Assembly (NCBI RefSeq): GCF_030247195.1
Contig: NC_080672.1
Location: 399,669,037-399,733,036, forward strand
DNA from: Topomyia yanbarensis
Taxonomy: Eukaryota; Arthropoda; Insecta; Diptera; Culicidae
Direction: 5' to 3'
DNA length: 64,000 nt
Numbering within the stretch: the first letter of the stretch is position 1; the number at the start of each line of letters is the position of its first letter. The notes under the pieces are model-generated. The model had not been told where the DNA came from and made no database searches. It worked only from the letters and a program-made list of their open reading frames with translations. Shown here one piece after another: positions 59,476-64,000 of the stretch. A program made the translations under genes and the position numbers.

Positions 59476-61369
59476 CTGGGAAGGTAGAGAGAAAAAAAAA
59501 CAAATGAACAAACAGGAAAAAGTGAACGGAAAAAGTAAACGAACGGGTGCGAAGCGGCTAAAGAGCCATCGTCATCGGTTAGAATATATATTAGTAGCCC
59601 GATTTGGGGTTGCTGGAATGGGAAGCGATGAATAATGAAAAGTAAATATTAATTTAACTTGCAAAAAAGTGTTGAACCTAGATACCGAGGTGTGCGTTTT
59701 TTTCTTATGCAATTCATCACATTTAAGTTTTTCACGGCCATGGCTGAAAATGAATGAATTTTCTGAGTTTTAACTTTGTTGATGAAATCGTTTGACCCTC
59801 GTTGTACGAAATGGTTGCCGCAAACGAGTCACTCAATTTAAATTGTTTGTTTGGCAAGCGCGCTCAACGCATTCGTTTGACTAATTAAGATGGTTCGTTT
59901 TCTTTCCGGGAAGATTGTTTGAACTGATAGCAGACGCTAGGTTGGTTCTAATTTTAGCAAGATTTAAAATAAAACCTAACGCTTTAAAACTGCTGCACTT
60001 GGCTGCCTTCAATGAAGTTGTAGAACAACACATTTCAGACAAATTCACCCAATATATGAAAACTCTATCTTTCATAACTTGCATTTCGCACGAAATCTAA
60101 GAGTCAGCATTAGAGTGTTTCCTAAAAAAAACTTTTTCATTTATATAACTTTTGTTGTTTTTCGTTAGATATACCGAAAGAACTGGTTTTATTACAACCT
60201 TTCAGAAGATAGTAAAAATATTCGTATTAATAGTCTGAAGTGTATTTTACTTTATTTAGGTTATGTCTCTGATATTACCCACCCATCTATTTTATATCTT
60301 GTACAAAGCTGTAGTGTGGCTTTCTGGTGTCCTTGGCGAAGTATCTTTTTCTGGTCGCCTTTCGAACAATAATTTAGTGTGTATCTACATGGAAATGTCA
60401 CACTCGTTCCTACTTATTTTATGACTTATCCGTGCCGGTAGCTACCCCGGTCAACTTGTGCCTGAGCTGATAAAATTATATTGTTGAAAGTTTCGGCATT
60501 TCTTATTGTTAGCAACATTGTCAGCAAATATAGGGTTACCAAAATCGTTAAGAGCAATTTAAGGGCACGTAGTATCGTTTTGATACGATCAGTAATAAGT
60601 TGTGTCATATGGAAGACGAGAACAGAAAATTGATCTTGCACACATCCACGTCGAAAACAAATTTCTGTAGCTCCTAGGATAAAAGTTTTATCTGGCACAA
60701 GAAAATTCAAGTGCGTGCTCACCGAAAAAATTGTGTAGAAACAGATGATCTGGCAAGGAATTTGCAGCTGCGTACTTAAACCCAAGCTTTTCACCCCTAA
60801 GAAAGCGGTGGACTTGAAGCCAATGAGGGTCTGGTTAGATTTTGCAAGCTGTCACTACAGCCTTGTTAAATTCCATCGCCGTGTTATAAGTATTTGCAAG
60901 CGAAAACAGTGATAGTTCGACAGGATTGATCGCACCTGTTCGTGATGATTTCGGAATTCTCGCAGCAGAACACCCGGTTTTAGAGTATTCAGCTAAAGCT
61001 GTGAATAAATTTTATTTTTAGAGAACGATACATTTTAATCTTAGCTCTTACTTACAATCTAGTCTCCGATTTATTTTAATTGAACAGAAATTGCTTCCGA
61101 AAATAGTATTTAATTTTAATTTAGGCTACAAATAAATTTTAGATTGTAAATGAATATAAGCACAATATAAATTCAATTTTAATTTTACTTTTAATCTCCT
61201 GCTTCCTATTAGTTTCAATGAATTTGTCAAAGTGATGGGTTGTGCCACGTTATCTGACAGCTCACTGTGACGGTGTCAACCGAATGTCAACGTTTGAGTT
61301 TTGGCTCAGATTCGTGGTCGTCTACGAGGGGCGTTTTTCCACCTACTTGTACCGAACAGCACCTATTAA
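59476..61369. other. Intronic stretch
   Basis: A repeat fragment at about 60530-60610 resembles 39384-39422. No gene is supported. The frame at 60426-60794 has no motif. Confidence 0.45.
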
Positions 61370-61812
61370 CCCTTTCATGCCCAACTTTTCTCTAGTGCAT
61401 GTAGGGTTTCAAAACTTTTTTTCCTTGAAAACGGTGAAATTAAGATACACGAAAAGTCTTTCTTCATAAAGATAGGTGCTTCCCTTGGAGTGCTAGAAGC
61501 TACTCAATTTTCACTTTCCTATGCTCAATACAATTCTTCCAGAATATTTACAATAGTTCAATTGCATGGAAAACGTAACCAAAGACAGTCTAAATTGAAA
61601 AGTTTTATCAGTTTTCAAAAATATTGCACCATAACGATGATATATGAAAAATTCATTTTACGTTGTCAACGTAAACTGTTCCTGGCAGCACTGCTCGTTC
61701 GGAATCCAATCAGACTAATTGCAATTACTTCAATTCTAAGGTTGATCCTTGTAACTGTTAATGCTCAAATGAAAGGCAATAGTTACAGTTATTGTCCACA
61801 AACTACATGGGC
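61370..61812. mobile_element. piggyBac-like MITE, right end lost
   Basis: TTAA (61366-61369) precedes CCCTTTCATGCCCAACTTTT, identical in style to the right end of 39571-40088. The interior aligns with that element in inverse orientation up to CAAACTACATGGGCAT near 61800. The other terminus and its TTAA are not recognisable. Confidence 0.75.
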
Positions 61813-62610
61813 ATCCACCTCTTTTTGATGAAACTTTCTCTTTTCGCTAACTTTTTCTAGTCCCCAGTATCTAGTGTAAAGTATTTCGCAAGTAAGCGCA
61901 ACGTAATTGTAGGACAAACAGACTTGGTATTTTTGTACGGAGTCTAGAAACACACTATATGATTTCGACGTGTTTTCTGAAAATATACGTTGAAAGGAAA
62001 TGTTCAATGAAAAAATGGAAATGCTCAAAAATTAACATCGGACAATTATGCGTAGAATGGAAATATAAATAGGAGACAATGGCTCATTACGATGCATATC
62101 ATTAGATTGGAATTACCAGTCCAAGTGAAACAAAGATGCTTTTATCATCTGTTTCTAATACAGGTTTTTTTACATTCTTTGTGCCCGGTGTTAGGAAAAT
62201 CGGCAACATCCAGCCATAACAGCGAGTAAAATGCATTCTTTTTGTCTTAACTTTGGGACAGGCTTTAAAAGACACAGCTGACGATGATATGGGTTTCAAA
62301 CTTGATTCGTCATCCTTCTTCACTCCGACTTCGATCGGATCAAAGGTAATCGGCTACGTATGCTCACGATCTCGAAAAAACCAACGCAGATATATCCAGC
62401 CATTACAAGTATATCGAAAGTTCACCCAAGCTTCGATTTGTGATATCCTATCGAAAGGAAGCAAATTACATTACTGGTGACACATCGTTTATGTTAAACT
62501 ACCGTATCTACACACCCGCTCACAAAGTAGAGATCGACGGTGTGATTACCGATTCGATGGTTTTGCGTAGATCTACTGAAGCTCGGGGTTGGCAGCTTCA
62601 ATCACACAGG
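61813..62610. other. Unassigned stretch with coding-like fragments
   Basis: Plus-strand frames at 62253-62480 and 62440-62620 (for example YITGDTSFMLNYRIYTPAHK) look coding-like but shift frame and match no family I recognise. Possibly a decayed retroelement fragment. Confidence 0.25.
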
Positions 62611-62750
62611 CAGGGCCGCCGAGAGGGGGGGGGGACGTTTCCCTCCGGGCCCGGAGTTTTGAAGGGGCCCGGATTTTTAACAGAAACTAAAATTTTGGCA
62701 AATACTTTTTCGACAACAAAAATTTGAGAATACAATTAAAAAATTAATAT
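62611..62750. mobile_element. hAT-like MITE end fragment
   Basis: CAGGGCCGCCGAGAGGGGGG, followed by CGGGCCCGGAG and GGGGCCCGGATTTTTAAC, resembles hAT-type MITE termini with G-rich subterminal DNA. No opposite end or duplication was found. Confidence 0.4.
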
Positions 62751-62849
62751 CTTGTGTATGAGGTAACTAGAATAGCGAATATTCTAAACAACTGCATATT
62801 TGATATCAACTGTTTATACCAACCTAATTCTCGCATCGAAACAAGATCA

Positions 62850-63010
62850 GGCTTGAGCGGGCATGGCGGAATTTGTACATTGAATGTCATGTACGCAGCT
62901 CACCTGGGTTCGAATCCCAACCCAGATTTGTCACAGGAAAATTCCTAACCTGAATGAAGAAGCGAATGACCTTATGGTTAAAATGTCTATAATCGAAATA
63001 AAAATATGAT
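62850..63010 (+). mobile_element. tRNA-derived SINE-like element
   Basis: A pol III B-box, GGTTCGAATCCC, is at 62907-62918, in the tRNA-like context CACCTGGGTTCGAATCCCAA. A unique body and an A-rich end (GAAATAAAAATATG) follow near 62996-63009. A matching A-box about 40-60 bp upstream is unclear, so this is a SINE rather than a tRNA gene. Confidence 0.55.
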
Positions 63011-64000
63011 CAGATTTGTAAGGGTTAAACAATTAAATGGTTTGATTAGTCATGAGGTTGTCTTCAAATTTCGCCAATTTGAAATCGATTTTTTTGATTT
63101 ATTGAATTTCCAATCTTCGAATGCGCTGGATTAGTATCGAAAGTAATTATTGAAAGAAAAAAAACCCTGCTTAGAGTTGCCACACCGGTTTTTGGAGACG
63201 AATTCCGTGTCTTCGTTCAGGTAAATCCGAATTCGCCCGGAAGAATCCATTGGATTATTTTGCAATTTTGCGTTGCCCTTTTCTTTATCAGAAATCGCCC
63301 AGCACCCAGTCCTCATAAACATCGTTCTTGGGTTGCAGGCCCATATTGTTAAGGAGGGCCCCTCTTGGCGTTGACAAATATTATTTTAAAAGTGCCATTT
63401 GGGTTTACTTTCCCCATTGAATCTTCGCTTCAATGGATCAATGTTCCTCACAAAGATTCTCGAAAGAAACTGAAGTGTGATTTAACACCCCGTGTTTGTT
63501 TACTGAGGAGCAGAGCAAGGCTCGCTCGGGTTATCCTTCACAGCGGGAGTGGTTGGTGCTTTTGGATTCTTTGTGAATAACCGAGACAGCGAATTACTAC
63601 ATCCAACTAAAACAATAAAACTGTCAACAAATGCAAAAACATACAACTAAATGTGAACGGCACAGAAAGGTGGAGTAGTTTACCAGAACATTACACTCTA
63701 CGCTGAATGTGAAGAAAATAAGATATTTTTCCTCCTAGTGCTACGAGCTACATAAGAAATAAAACAGTGCATATTTATTTGTTTTTAAGCGTTTTGTACA
63801 ATAAAAAGCAATGGAAGCGCTCCAAAATTCAGTCGAGTGATCGCTTTAATTAGAAATTCAAATTGATTTCAACGCATACCCATGTGTTTCTTGAAGTTTG
63901 CTCAGTAAAATTCTGCTGGTCAAAGTACCACTAGAGGCGGTAACCCTACCTCTATTTGAGAGCTGAATTGGTCAAATGAGTCATCAAAAACTCTTGATGT
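63011..64000. other. Terminal stretch without recognised features
   Basis: AT-rich DNA with scattered short frames. No gene or repeat family recurs within the window. Confidence 0.4.

Noticed and set aside
62900..62925. tRNA gene
   Set aside because: Only the B-box and its surroundings are tRNA-like. No acceptor stem or clear A-box, so a SINE is more likely.

Overview
The window is eukaryotic, intron-rich, repeat-dominated DNA. The transposon mix fits an insect, most likely a culicine (Aedes-like) mosquito: I- and R1-type non-LTR retrotransposons and many MITEs with hAT-, piggyBac-, PIF/Harbinger- and Tc1/mariner/pogo-style ends. The species is inferred from repeat and gene style, not shown directly. 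Gene-like islands are few, and most of the long open frames are artefacts of tandem repeats.

Host genes: five minus-strand exons have good splice sites. Four of them (21137-21223, 20643-20784, 20219-20405, 6635-6780) join in phase and encode the DEP domain and the start of the second cyclic-nucleotide-binding domain of Epac (cAMP-activated Rap exchange factor). A fifth exon at 59357-59475 is phase-compatible and may lie just upstream. If so, one Epac gene covers most of the window, with introns of about 13.4 kb and 37.9 kb. A plus-strand exon (38693-38945) with strong splice sites lies inside the larger intron and belongs to an unidentified nested gene.

Layout. 1-4640: 10-bp minisatellite with duplicated blocks and decayed edges. 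4739-4870: Harbinger-like MITE. 5191-5940: broken coding-like stretch. 6635-6780: Epac exon. 8651-8897: hAT MITE. 9084-14088: element with TAGAGATGGGC ends, split by a 4.2-kb hAT-type element. 14150-17205: decayed R1-like retrotransposon. 17577-18890: foldback element with tandem-repeat arms. 20219-21223: three Epac exons. 24514-25060: (AT)n. 25165-26840: second non-LTR remnant. 26921-31995: several MITEs and an inverted-repeat unit. 34187-38636: composite 4.45-kb foldback element with 118-bp satellite arms, 12-bp flanking duplication and two nested insertions. 38693-38945: plus-strand exon. 39571-40088: piggyBac-like MITE. 40834-47368: 6.5-kb array of a 9-bp unit. 48006-48440: LTR-like fragment. 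50640-57460: I-type retrotransposon interrupted by four MITEs and lacking the catalytic part of its reverse transcriptase. 58918-59167: palindromic MITE. 59357-59475: candidate Epac exon. 61370-63010: piggyBac-like MITE, hAT-like fragment and tRNA-type SINE.

The strongest candidates for something new are the two foldback elements (17.6-18.9 kb and 34.2-38.6 kb). They share a small hairpin module and carry tandem repeats as inverted arms. Next is the very long 9-bp array. No autonomous transposase, intact retrotransposon frame, RNA gene or CRISPR array was seen.
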